Below are positions 8,758 to 17,353 of a DNA stretch of 33,834 nucleotides, piece after piece. The stretch comes from Zygnema cylindricum (Eukaryota > Streptophyta > Zygnematophyceae > Zygnematales > Zygnemataceae), in the NCBI GenBank assembly GCA_037447655.1, contig JBBHKE010001257.1:126001-159834 (forward strand), written 5' to 3'. The notes beneath the pieces were generated by a model. The model did no database searches, was not told the origin of the DNA, and was given only the letters and a program-made list of their open reading frames with translations. The translations under genes were made by a program, and so were the position numbers. The stretch's first letter is position 1. Each line of letters opens with the position of its first letter.

Positions 8758-10565
8758 TTAATAGGATCGAATAATAAAACACCGAATGCAAATTGTAGAA
8801 ACTAATGGTTTTTATTAGTATTTTCTAGGTCTGAAAAGAAATATAGAAGCCGAGGCAGTCTATCTCTAACTTCTCTCTCCAACTCTCAAACTTGTCGCAG
8901 TCACTGAGAAATTGGAGAGGAAGCTAGAGCCATGGCTACCTTGGCTATCCTGAGGTTTACGGGAATTTTATATTAGGGTTTATTTATTTAAAAGGAATGT
9001 GCCGGCGGCAGGATTTGATCCTTGTACCTACCGGCCGGCAGACAGGAAATAGCCGGTAGCCTTAGCCGTTAAGTCTAGCCGTAGTATTACGTAACATGTA
9101 GTTTGATATTTATTTAAATGATTAGACGTGCGATAAATCATTTAACTCAAATGGATTACGGGATACATAGATCCAGTAATATATAATGTACGAATTACGG
9201 TACGGACGAAAATCAATACCGCGCATTTGTTTCGTAAGTGAAACAAATACCGCGCATGTATTTATTACGGCTACGATTAAATCCGAATTTAATCGTACGG
9301 CCGGGATTAGCGCCGAGATCGCGGAGGAAGATTTCGGCGGTTTGTGGCCATCGCCACATCGGATGACGCGTGGCGAAATTCCGTTGGATTGTGGAATCTC
9401 CGGAGATTATGGCACCGAATCCGGATTTGACATTTGTCGACATTTTGGCCATGTCGTACAATGTCCGTACATAAAGTACACCGGCAGCTGTACTTTTGCG
9501 TACGGAACTCAATTCTGATTGGTTCTGTACATCAATAAATAGAGTCTGTGAGAGAGATAGGACTTAGAAAAATTAGAAGATAGGACCCCCTCTCCTAGAG
9601 AGCTTCTGTACAAAAGGTCAACTTTGACCCTCCATAACTTACTGCTCAGGGGAGCAAATTCAGAGATTCTTTTTGCTATCGACTCAGGGGAGTCTTGCCT
9701 TCACAAGAGTGCAGGTGGTCAGGGTTTTTGTCTGCCAGGGTGGCAGTTATTTTTGCTGAAACACAAAGGGGTCAGAATTATCCTAGAGGCTTCTTGGAAG
9801 CTGTTTACTCTGAGGACTTATGGAGGTCTCAGAGTTGCACAAATGCCAGCGGAAGCATAAATGACAAAACACACAAGAGAAATATAACCCCAAGGAAGTC
9901 AATATATTCCAAAGGGAAACCTTTCTTACATAATTTCCTCACAACCTCTAAACATTCCCACTTCTAACTCCTCTTAATCATATAAAAGATACTCTTCACT
10001 AACCTCCTCTGACTCCTCAAGAAACACCACAAAGCTATCAAACTCCCTTTACTCCTTGAACTTATTCATAATCTACAAGGAGGATCAACTCTCGCCCAAT
10101 TGATAAAAACCTCTCTCTCACTACGCCTCAATATACTCTTTCAAACGTCAAGTAACAATACAAACCAAATCGTACATGTAAAACGTACTAAGAGCTAACC
10201 AATCAAACTACACCAATAGGTAACACAACACAGTACACGATTAGAAACGCGTAAGAGTCAACGTGGTGAAACAAACAACCAACAAGTGCAAACCGACTTG
10301 AACTACACGGTACGACTAGAAAAACCAACAAGTGCAAGCCGACTTGAACCACAGGGTACGACTAGAACTTAAGCGAACGGAAACAACCAAACATTTCCTA
10401 CGTCACTTTAATATTACGACTAGAACTCGCGTGAAACGAAACGAACAATTAACTTCTATATCACTTAAAATATCCAGCAACCAAACTACTTCGTCGCTAG
10501 TCGTTATCCCTTTAGCTACGAGAATGTTTCGTCGCTAAATGAGTTCTCATAACTAAATCCTAACA
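8758..10565 (-). repeat. LTR-E, minus-strand copy (5' LTR of element F), split by a solo LTR-A
   Basis: Read from 10565 leftward it starts TGTTAGGATTTAG and matches the plus copy at 5057-5835. At 9845 it is interrupted by a solo LTR-A and continues at 8793, as the target duplication CAAAT shows, to end near 8758 just before the primer-binding site. It contains a 46-base tandem repeat (10281-10326 and 10327-10372, each starting AACAAGTGCA). Its outer end at 10565 abuts the RNase H region of element A without a gap. Confidence 0.75.
8794..9839 (+). mobile_element. Solo LTR-A with CAAAT target duplication
   Basis: It starts TGTAGAAACT and ends GAGTTGCA, and is flanked by CAAAT on both sides (8789-8793 and 9840-9844). 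This is a clear insertion with a 5-base target duplication. It has the LTR-A landmarks: CTTGTCGCAGTCACTGA near 8893, an antisense tRNA-like module near 9000-9070, GATTGGTTCTGTACATC near 9518, TAGGACTTAG near 9560, GACTCAGGGGAGTC (9681-9694), the hairpin TGCCAGGGTGGCA near 9734 and CCTAGAGGCTTC. No internal region remains, as expected after LTR-LTR recombination. Small frames inside are chance. Confidence 0.9.
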
Positions 10566-11226
10566 GGTTGTAGGAAGCTTAATCTACTTTATGAACTATA
10601 CTAGGCCGGACATAGCGACAGCAATTAGAGTCCTCAGAAGGAGTCATAATGATCCTAGAAAGAGAGACTGGGAGGAAACGAAGAGAGTCATGAGATATCT
10701 AGTAGGAACAAGGGAATTATGGCTGCATTTGGGAGAGGAGCACACTCACATCACTACTTGGAGTGATGCCAGTTATAGAGATGCACCTATGAGGAGATGT
10801 AATTCTGGTTATGTATTGTATGTGGGGGAAGGTGCTTGCTCTTGGAGTAGCAAGCAACAAAAGGTGGTTTCTTAGTCCACTATAGAGGCTTAGTACATGG
10901 CCTCTTGTTCTGCTGTGAAAGATTTGATGTGGGTCAAGTCTTTGTTAAAAAAACTGGGGTACATGAAGGAAGGGGTGCATGAAGTCTTCTGTGATATTCA
11001 GGATGCAATTGCAATTGGAACCAATCCAAAACATCATTTCAAAGCAAAAAATATGGAAATAAGGTTAAGTTTTGTGAGGTTAAAGGTTGAAAACAAAATT
11101 GTGAATCTTTTGTATAAATCTGATGGAGAAATGATAGATGATATGATGACCAAGCTTGTGCCATCCCCCGAGTTCAAATATTCTAGAGAAAAGTGTGGAC
11201 TAAAAGAAAAGTTGAAATTAGACTAG
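10566..11226 (+). pseudogene. RNase H and C-terminal pol of element A
   Basis: This is the end of the copia polyprotein, which degrades RNA in RNA-DNA hybrids. It begins with VVGSLIYFMNYTRPDIATAI, which is the RT/RNase H connection in this family. It continues with TTWSDASYRDAPMRRCNSGY (first catalytic Asp) and CSWSSKQQKVVS. Two TAG stops follow in a block that should read like VSLSTTEAEYMA (10873-10875 and 10891-10893). The frame at 10897-11226 covers the C-terminus. The upstream RT core is missing. A polypurine tract follows directly, so the 3' end of the element is otherwise intact. Confidence 0.85.
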
Positions 11227-11239
11227 AAAATAAGGGGAG
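11227..11239 (+). other. Polypurine tract of element A
   Basis: AAAATAAGGGGAG lies between the pol stop codon and the LTR start TGTTGAAATT, the expected place for the plus-strand primer. Confidence 0.75.
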
Positions 11240-12234
11240 TGTTGAAATTACTAGACTTAGGGAGTATTTTCTTGGTCTAAATAGAATGAAAAACACAGCA
11301 AAAGAAAAAGCATTGGCAGCCTGCCTCCATCTTCTCTCTCTAACCCTCATACTTGTTGCAGTCACTGAGGGAAGAGAGAGTGGTGGAGCCAAGGCTGCCT
11401 TAGCTCCTTAGACAAGAGAGAAGAAGTGACATAAGTCACCTTTGACAAAAAGGTTGAGCTCGGCAAGACTTGAACCTCCAGCCATTAGAGCGAGGCGTAG
11501 CCGTCAGCCTTAGCCGGTCTGTCGTAGAAGTCCGTTACAAGTCCGTTACAGTACATGGGGTATGATTACTATTTGAATTTGTAAAATTTCATTAATTCGA
11601 TTAACGGAATTACCGTTAAGGAACATTGAAACAAATTAGATTACAGTGCAAACGTGAACCCGCACGAAACAAATTTTTGGACATTTATTTTCAAAGGTTG
11701 ACACTCAAAGCCGATTTGAATCCGACGGCACGTATCATCGCCGAGATCACGGAATGGTCGCTTTGGCGGTTTGCGGGCATGACATGACTTGGCGCCACGT
11801 GGCAAGATAACATTGGGAAGCTGGAATCTCGGAGAGCATGTGGACGAGTTTGGAGGATATAGACGTCCTCTCAATGGCCGAATCGTACGCAGACCTTACA
11901 AAAAGTACACCGGTCACAGTACCTTTCTATACTGTACAGTCCCTTGATTGGTTTGTATATCAATAGATAGGGGTTTTGAGAAGGGTTTAGGACTTAGAAT
12001 ATTGAGGAGCTAGCTGCCTTTCTCCCAATAAGCTTATATATATTTTAGCATTTTGCCACTTAATGTCTTATTGCTACGTTGGGCGTTTTCAGTGTTTCTT
12101 TTTGCTGCGGACTTAGTGAAGTCTTGAATGCAAAGGGGTGCAGTCAATTTTTTTGTTTGTCTACTTGGGCTAACATTGATCCTAGTTGGAAGAGGTTATT
12201 CAAAAACTATTTAGAGGCTTCACACAGAATTGTA
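11240..12234 (+). repeat. 3' LTR of copia element A (LTR-A)
   Basis: It starts TGTTGAAATTACTAG after the polypurine tract and ends near CACAGAATTGTA, where other copies end in CA. Internal landmarks in order are CTTGTTGCAGTCACTGAGG (11352-11370), an antisense tRNA-like module (about 11455-11525), a CCAAT/GTAC-rich U3, TTAGGACTTAGAATATTGAG, GCCACTTAATGTC, a degenerate copy of the GGACTC-GAGTCC palindrome (about 12109-12124) and TTAGAGGCTTC. It abuts the protease region of element C, so element A was inserted there. A small frame at 11193-11411 bridging pol and LTR is chance. Confidence 0.8.
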
Positions 12235-13297
12235 TTTCTAAGTTTGTTACGGTAGTAAGCAGCCATGTCATTTCTGTTCGAACTGTTGGCACGGTTAGGT
12301 TTGACCTTCTTTCATGGGATATTGATGGGAAGGAGAAATCTACGGAGCATCGTCTTCAAACTACTCTTTACATTCTGGATGGTTCGGTCAATTTGTTAAG
12401 CCTTCCACAAATCCAAAAGATTGGTGGAAGCTTACTTGCGAGAGGTGATCAATCTATTGAGATTTGGAATGAGAAGGAGAATGTTATTGGAGAAGGAGTT
12501 GTAATGGATGCGAATCATAGTCGGCTCTTATGGAGAAGGCCGAAATCTAAAGTTCCCACCGAGGGAATTTCACATCAAATTTCGGAGTTGAAAGGTGATC
12601 TTACCATATGGCATCATCGGATGTGTCACACATCCGAGGTAAGTTTGAAGAAGATGATTCGTCATTCATCGGTGAGGGGTTGGACCTCGCATCCGGTTTG
12701 AAGGTGAAAGGATGCGGAGGATGTAGCAAAGGATGTCAAATTCGGAAATCCCATCCGAATAAAGACATCAAGCATCGAGCTCAAAATCCTTTGGAGGTTG
12801 TTCACATCGATCTTTGTGGACATATTAAACAAAAGACAATTGGAGGTAATAAGTATACTTTGGTGATTGTTGATGAATTTTCTCGGAAGTCATGGGTGTA
12901 TTTATTGAAAAAGAAATTGGATGCATTTGAAAAATTTAAAGAATGACATCTAATGATCGAGAGGCAAAATGATAAAAAGCTTAAGTCCATTCAGTCAGTC
13001 AATGGAGGGGAGTTTGTTGTTTTTTAAGGGGTATTGTAAAGAGTGGGTGATAAATCATCAATTCATGGCGCCTTATTCTCCGGAGTCAAATTGAGTGGCC
13101 GAGAGGAAGAATCGTACCTTACAAGAAATGGTCCGTGGGGTGGTTCATAACTCCGGACGAGAGATGTTTTTGTAGGGAGATGCGTTTCTTACAGCAAATT
13201 ACATTTGTAATTGAAGACTCACTTCGTTTTCCGGGGATAAAACAACGAAAGAGATGTGGAGTGGTGTGGAGTGGTTTGAGATAGCCAAACTCAAAAG
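12235..13297 (+). pseudogene. Copia element C: protease remnant and integrase
   Basis: This is a second copia pol with GC-richer codons than element A. It begins after the protease active site (QTTLYILDGSVNLLSLPQIQ), then has the GAG-pre-integrase zinc region (TIWHHRMCHTSEVSLKKM and CGGCSKGCQIRKSH), the integrase first Asp (VVHIDLCG), and VIVDEFSRKSWVYLLKKK. The second catalytic site reads SVNGGEF: the Asp is Val (codon 12998-13000). The catalytic Glu block (VAERKNRTLQEMV) follows an in-frame TGA near 13093. It ends around MWSGLR-PN near 13297, and the next residues (NHLRIWGC) are found at 23426, beyond the inserted gypsy element. A short duplication of GTGGAGTGGT near 13257 adds a frame error. 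Confidence 0.85.
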
Positions 13298-13477
13298 ATG
13301 GGCATAAGCCAAATAGAAATAAAAACACAATTACAAGAAATAAAAACAACATATCAATAATCCAAACATGCAACTTCCATACTAATTAAAGCTCAGCCAC
13401 AACTGGGAAAAGAAGTTTGTGTCGTGAGAACGCGGTCAAAACCCACTCAAACGGACGAGAGAAGTGAAGGGAAACCG
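13298..13477. other. Unassigned junction sequence at the left edge of the gypsy insertion
   Basis: These 180 bases lie between the broken integrase of element C and the start of the alignable left direct repeat. They have no counterpart next to the right repeat. They may be an extended LTR end lost on the right copy, or filler DNA. No target duplication could be identified here. Confidence 0.4.
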
Positions 13478-14486
13478 TGTAGGTCTTGGTCGAAGCCCTA
13501 TAGATTAATATCAAAGGCTTTACAACATATTGATATATAATAGAAAATAAGACGCTTCACGCAAGGCAAAAAATCCCCTCTAAGCTGTCCGGACAATTTT
13601 GCAAATAAAAAGTCCTCAATACAAAAAAAAAAAAAAAAAAAAAAAAAATCCTGCACTTGAAAATTGTGACCATGAAATAATCTTAGATGAACTAAGTAAC
13701 AAAAGCTACGCCTAGCGAAAACCAACCGATAAGAGTACAGCGTAATATGTAAGTATTGCGTCCGATTTCAGATTCAGCTAATGGGAGGTCGGAATCCAAT
13801 GCCTTACATTACATAATCTATAACCTACGAAGTAAAACCCTTCCTATCTACATGTGTACGCATGAACATCAAAATGGTTCACGACTAAAAATGGTCCAAT
13901 CACGTCGCTTCGTCAGAACAGACAGCTGCTTTGTGTGTCACTTGCGTCGCCGGTCAAGATGTGATGTTACGAAAATTGAATACTCTCCATCAACGAACGA
14001 GATGCTACTCCACACGAAATGATTAAAATTTGTTTTCGGACGGGATTTAAGGGATTGAAAGTTTGTACAGTAAGACCGTTGGTACGGTCCACTTTGTCAT
14101 CGCGCGAATTCCGAAAAATGTAAATCATACGGTCGACGTGAAATGATCGAAGTCACCGTCGGCGGGAATCGCGGAGAATATATGCAGTTTCGTAAGTTTA
14201 TTTTTACCGATGTGAATTTGAACATGAGTCGTCGGTGGAATTCTTGGACAAATAAATAAGTACTGTCGACGCAAAACGACCTGATTCACTATCGGCGGGA
14301 ATCAGGAAAAATATCGGTCGTACGGTACAAGATGTCGCGAGAATTCCGAGAACTACATGTAGTACTGCACAAGTCGTACAGTCCTACGAAACCCAAATTA
14401 CACCCAAATATTAGTTAGTGTGGCGGTTGCTTGTCCTAAAATTTAAATATAAACAATTAAAATGGCCTACGAGATTGGGAATGACA
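13478..14486 (-). repeat. Probable 3' LTR of the gypsy element (direct repeat D, left copy)
   Basis: It aligns by eye over about 1 kb with 22412-23425. Shared blocks include GACGCTTCACGCAA, CTCTAAGCTGTC, GGTCCAATCACGTCGCTTCG, ATGATCGAAGTCACCGTCGG, GTCGTACGGTACAAG and ACTACATGTAGTACTG. On the minus strand it starts TGTCAT and ends near CCTACA, with a TG...CA form. The copies bracket the gypsy genes and the right copy's outer edge abuts the resumed copia C, so they are most simply the element's LTRs. A 26-base poly-A run (13623-13648) is unique to this copy. No clear polypurine tract was seen beside it. Confidence 0.65.
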
Positions 14487-15925
14487 GCTGTCGTGCATGT
14501 GTCAAATAACGTGAGCATGCATGCAATATCATCAGCTGTGCTCCACTTAAACCCAAATGATGAAAGATATTGTGAATGAAATAAGACGTAAAAGTGAAAA
14601 ATGTAATTCTTTGACCTCCATTGGTACACAGAATGTCCAGCTTATATGAAGCCTCTAGGATAATATTAGCACTTCGACTTTGGCAATGAATAAATGCCAC
14701 CCTGGCATGAAAAAACTTTGAATGACTACAACACTTTGTAGCCTGGACTCCCCTGGGTCCGCTGCAAAAAGAATCACTGAATTTGCTCACCTCATCATTA
14801 AGTTATGGTTGTTCAAAGACATCATATTTGTACAGATGGCCTCTCATTGAATTTGCTCACCTGAGCATTAAGTTATGCTTGTTCAAAGACATCATATTTG
14901 TACAGATAGCCTCTTGGAGAGAGGACTTTCCAAATTTTGTCTAAGTCCTAAAAAACTCCTAATAGCTACTTTAAACCAATCAAAATAAAGTACCCTAATT
15001 ATTGTACATACAAAGTACAGCAACCTCCGTACTTTATGTACGGATATATTCGGCACCACTCCCGGTCTGCCACGTGTCTAATAGGTCAATGGCATTCTGT
15101 CCCTTTTCTCTTTCAACATCCTATAGGATAATGCCACTTGTCATTTCCTCCCATTTCGCCGAATTGCTCCCAGATAGTTGTTCCTGCATACCGACACTCA
15201 CGCGTGCCATCCGTTCATTTCATGGTGATCAATTGCAGCCATTCGATATGACAGCGCGCCGAATAAATGTTGACCGTTGAATTCCACCGGTCAAAGTTCG
15301 GTGTTGACCGTTGAATTTCAACGCTCAACATTCCGTGTTGACCGCTTAAATTTCCTTTTTGTTTTGCGAGACGTAGATCACGACATTTAATTTCTTTCGT
15401 CGAAATTAAATGTCTGTTTCATTTATTTCGTGTACTTTATTTCGTGCGGTACCGCACGTTCCATGTTTCGTTTTGTTCCGTAAATTGTTAAAAGGAACAT
15501 GTCGCCATGTCATCTTTAAATAATTATCAAATATAATGAATGTTTTGATTCATAAGGACCTAACAGATAAGGCGGACACCTATTCCGTACGGCCTTCATC
15601 CGGAGGTAACAAGATCAAATCCTGTCTGTGGCAACATAAAGTTTGCAGGAGCCTTGTCTTCTATCTATCTTCTCATGTGTCTAAGGCAGCCATAGCTGCA
15701 TGTCAATTTTTAGTGACTACGACAAGTATGAGAACTGCAAGACCCCAAAAAAAAGGTAGAATATAAAATATCACTCTTTAACAAAAAATGGATAAATACA
15801 ACAACAAACAAGGTGGAAGAAAAAGAAAGATCAACGACTTAGCTGGTTATGGTCAGGTCAGTTTATTCCCCCCCCCAAGCTCTTTAGCTGGCAGAAGAGC
15901 TAGCCAACATGACCGGAAGCACGCG
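14487..15925 (-). other. 3' flank of the gypsy pol, holding a solo LTR-A
   Basis: Apart from the solo LTR-A (14602-15783), this is the gypsy element's non-coding 3' part. On the minus strand it runs from the end of the PHD finger through TTTAAGTGGAGC (about 14543), a polypurine-like word, to the LTR start near 14486. A run of nine C lies at 15868-15876. Confidence 0.5.
14602..15783 (-). mobile_element. Solo LTR-A, minus strand, with AAAAA target duplication
   Basis: On the minus strand it starts TGTTAAAGAG and ends GAATTACA. AAAAA flanks it at 14597-14601 and 15784-15788; the low complexity makes this less decisive than CAAAT. It has all LTR-A landmarks in inverted order: CTTCATATAAGC after CCTAGAGG, the hairpin TGCCACCCTGGCA (about 14694-14706), GGACTCCCCTGGGTCC (14745-14760), TAAGTCCT (about 14942), CCAATCAAAATAAAGTAC, the tRNA-like module (about 15548-15635) and TAGTGACTACGACAAG (15713-15728). 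A 70-base segment is duplicated in tandem (14778-14847 and 14848-14914). Confidence 0.85.
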
Positions 15926-16060
15926 ACATCCGTAGCAAAACCAGTGACCATCCAGAACCGCCAACAATGGTAGCACCAAACACTCCATGTGAAACCTTTG
16001 ATTGCAGTGATCACAAAGTGACATGGTAGTTTCCCCGTCCTATTGATGACAAAAGGAACA
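15926..16060 (-). pseudogene. PHD finger at the C-terminus of the gypsy integrase
   Basis: A 45-codon segment carries the full C4HC3 zinc pattern. Numbering its first Cys as 1, the ligands are C1, C4, C16, C19, H24, C27, C42 and C45. The blocks are CSFC, LCDHC, RFHMEC and WFCYGC, with the conserved Trp two residues before C42. PHD fingers bind histone H3 tails, often depending on Lys4 methylation. In a retrotransposon one would expect it to guide integration to particular chromatin, as chromodomains do in chromoviruses; that is inference. One TAG stop lies at the seventh codon, between C4 and C16. It continues in frame from the integrase tail that ends at 16040. Confidence 0.88.
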
Positions 16061-16906
16061 TGATGTCGCCTCTGTAATTGGCATCCGCATAGGATCCATA
16101 TCCTGCGACAAATCTTGTAAATAACATGGAGCACAATTCTTGGAGTGCTCGCGAAATGTCCGCGTGTCCGCTCCTTGTAATCCCGACATTCCGTTCGGAT
16201 TCACCTCGATGATCCGTAGGATGTGTGCAGAAACATCCGTGTCCAAAGTGTCAAAAGATTGCCTGCGAAGATAAACATAGTCTCCCACCCGATAGGGCTT
16301 CTGTTGCGGCGTGTAAATGCCCGCTTCGAGTGGTGGCAAACCAAAGTGTGTCCCTATGCTGGGCAATCTGCAGGTTATCAAAAGCCATGGGCATTTCACG
16401 TGCAAAAAGCAAAGCACGACGAGTAAGTTTTTCCAAAAATGTGGTATGAGACATCAGCGGGAGTGGAAAGCTTGCAACTTTCTGAATATTGTGACAGAGA
16501 AACGGTTGCCGCCCAAATAAAACATAATACGGGCAGAAATTAGCCAGACTCGCTTGAACTGACATGCAATATATATGGTAATATAGCCGAGGGACTCGTC
16601 CCAAACCGAAATGTGTACCTCTAAGCAATTCTTGCGCAAGGCACGCTTAAATGTCTGGACTGCCCATTCAACCAAGCCATCGGCCTGAGGTTGATCACAA
16701 CTAGTACAACGATGATTGATGAGAGCCCCATCAAGCATCTCTTAAAACTCTCCTTGAAATTGTGTACCTTAATCCGTAAGGACCCCGGCTGGGGCACCAT
16801 ATCTTATAAGGACATGTTCTTTAAAGGGGGCGGTAGTCAACTTTGATGTATTGTGAGGAAGAGCAACGACTTCCACCCACTCACTAAAATTCTCAATCAT
16901 AATCAT
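16040..16906 (-). pseudogene. Gypsy integrase (core and C-terminal domain), frameshifted
   Basis: It reads on the minus strand from MIMIENFSEWVEVVALPHNT (start 16906), the region just after the first catalytic Asp, which is not seen. The second Asp is in VLTD (codon 16772-16774). The catalytic Glu is in DQPQADGLVEW (codon 16667-16669), exactly 35 residues further on, as in the DDE family. Then follow VQTFKRALRKNCLE, a block with IAQHRDTLWFATTRSG (in a frame ending at 16251) and GDYVYLRRQSFDTLDTDV...NCAPCYL in the frame 16417-16040. Two in-frame stops and at least two frameshifts inactivate it. The N-terminal HHCC zinc domain is missing. Confidence 0.87.
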
Positions 16907-17353
16907 GATGTATTATTATCTTGTTCGGCCTTTGTTAGATTAGTGCCAAATTTCCTTTTAGGAGCATACCGATTCTCCATTGCCATAGCTTCCATGGCTT
17001 GTGAAAAGACCAAGTGCTCATCTGCGATAAGTGTTTGTCCTAAATCATAAGCCACAGGTGTTTGTTTAAGGCAATTCACCAAATGATCCTAACTCATAAG
17101 CCACAGGTGTCTGTTTAAGGTAATTCACCGAATGATTCCAGCTGCGTGTTGGGAAAGCAAGAGTTCAATGAGGAGTGGGTGGAATATGCATGGAACTTGT
17201 AGACTGGACAGCAGTGTATCCGGAAAATATACCAGGACATGTGGCTCGGATTGAGGAAATCGTAGATATAGATTTTCGGAACTGTTGTAATTGGAGAAGG
17301 AAAGAGGAAAAAATGAAATGTGGTCTCTTTGAGAGTGGGACGGAAAGATTTAC
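16907..17353 (-). other. Unassigned segment between methyltransferase and integrase; RT not found
   Basis: A full gypsy element needs RT and RNase H (about 1.5-2 kb) before integrase, but only about 450 bases are present and no RT motif (such as YLDD) was seen. One minus-strand stretch at about 16920-17050 reads as a plausible peptide (HLVFSQAMEAMAMENRYAPK) of unknown kind. A 49-base tandem duplication occupies 17045-17093 and 17094-17142 (units starting TCATAAGCCACAGGTG). This looks like a deletion scar. Confidence 0.5.

Larger units (their letters stand above)
690..12234 (+). mobile_element. Ty1/copia element A, decayed and split by nested insertions
   Basis: This is a copia-type LTR retrotransposon with gag, protease, integrase and the start of RT at 1071-4237 and RNase H at 10566-11226, followed by a polypurine tract and 3' LTR. 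The domain order (integrase before RT) is diagnostic of Ty1/copia. Between the two coding blocks lie 6.3 kb of foreign repeats. About 190-200 codons of RT, including the YVDD-type active site, are not found on either side, so the insertions were accompanied by deletion. Element A itself appears inserted in element C, because its 3' LTR abuts the middle of C's protease region at 12235. The copy is dead, with many stops and frameshifts. Confidence 0.85.

Noticed and set aside
9186-9518. Overlapping frames on both strands, about 100 codons each
   Set aside because: They lie wholly inside the U3 of a solo LTR with target duplications and have no protein resemblance.
5057-10565. A DNA transposon with about 0.75-kb terminal inverted repeats
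   Set aside because: Each arm has LTR signals (polypurine tract outside the left arm, primer-binding site inside the right arm), no transposase was found and no flanking duplication is visible.
13756-14022. Frames in the D repeats, also 22740-23063 and 23345-22878
   Set aside because: The two LTR copies do not keep the same frame, so there is no coding constraint.
15926-16060. A chromodomain at the integrase end, as in chromoviruses
   Set aside because: The segment has eight zinc ligands in PHD order and none of the aromatic chromodomain pattern.
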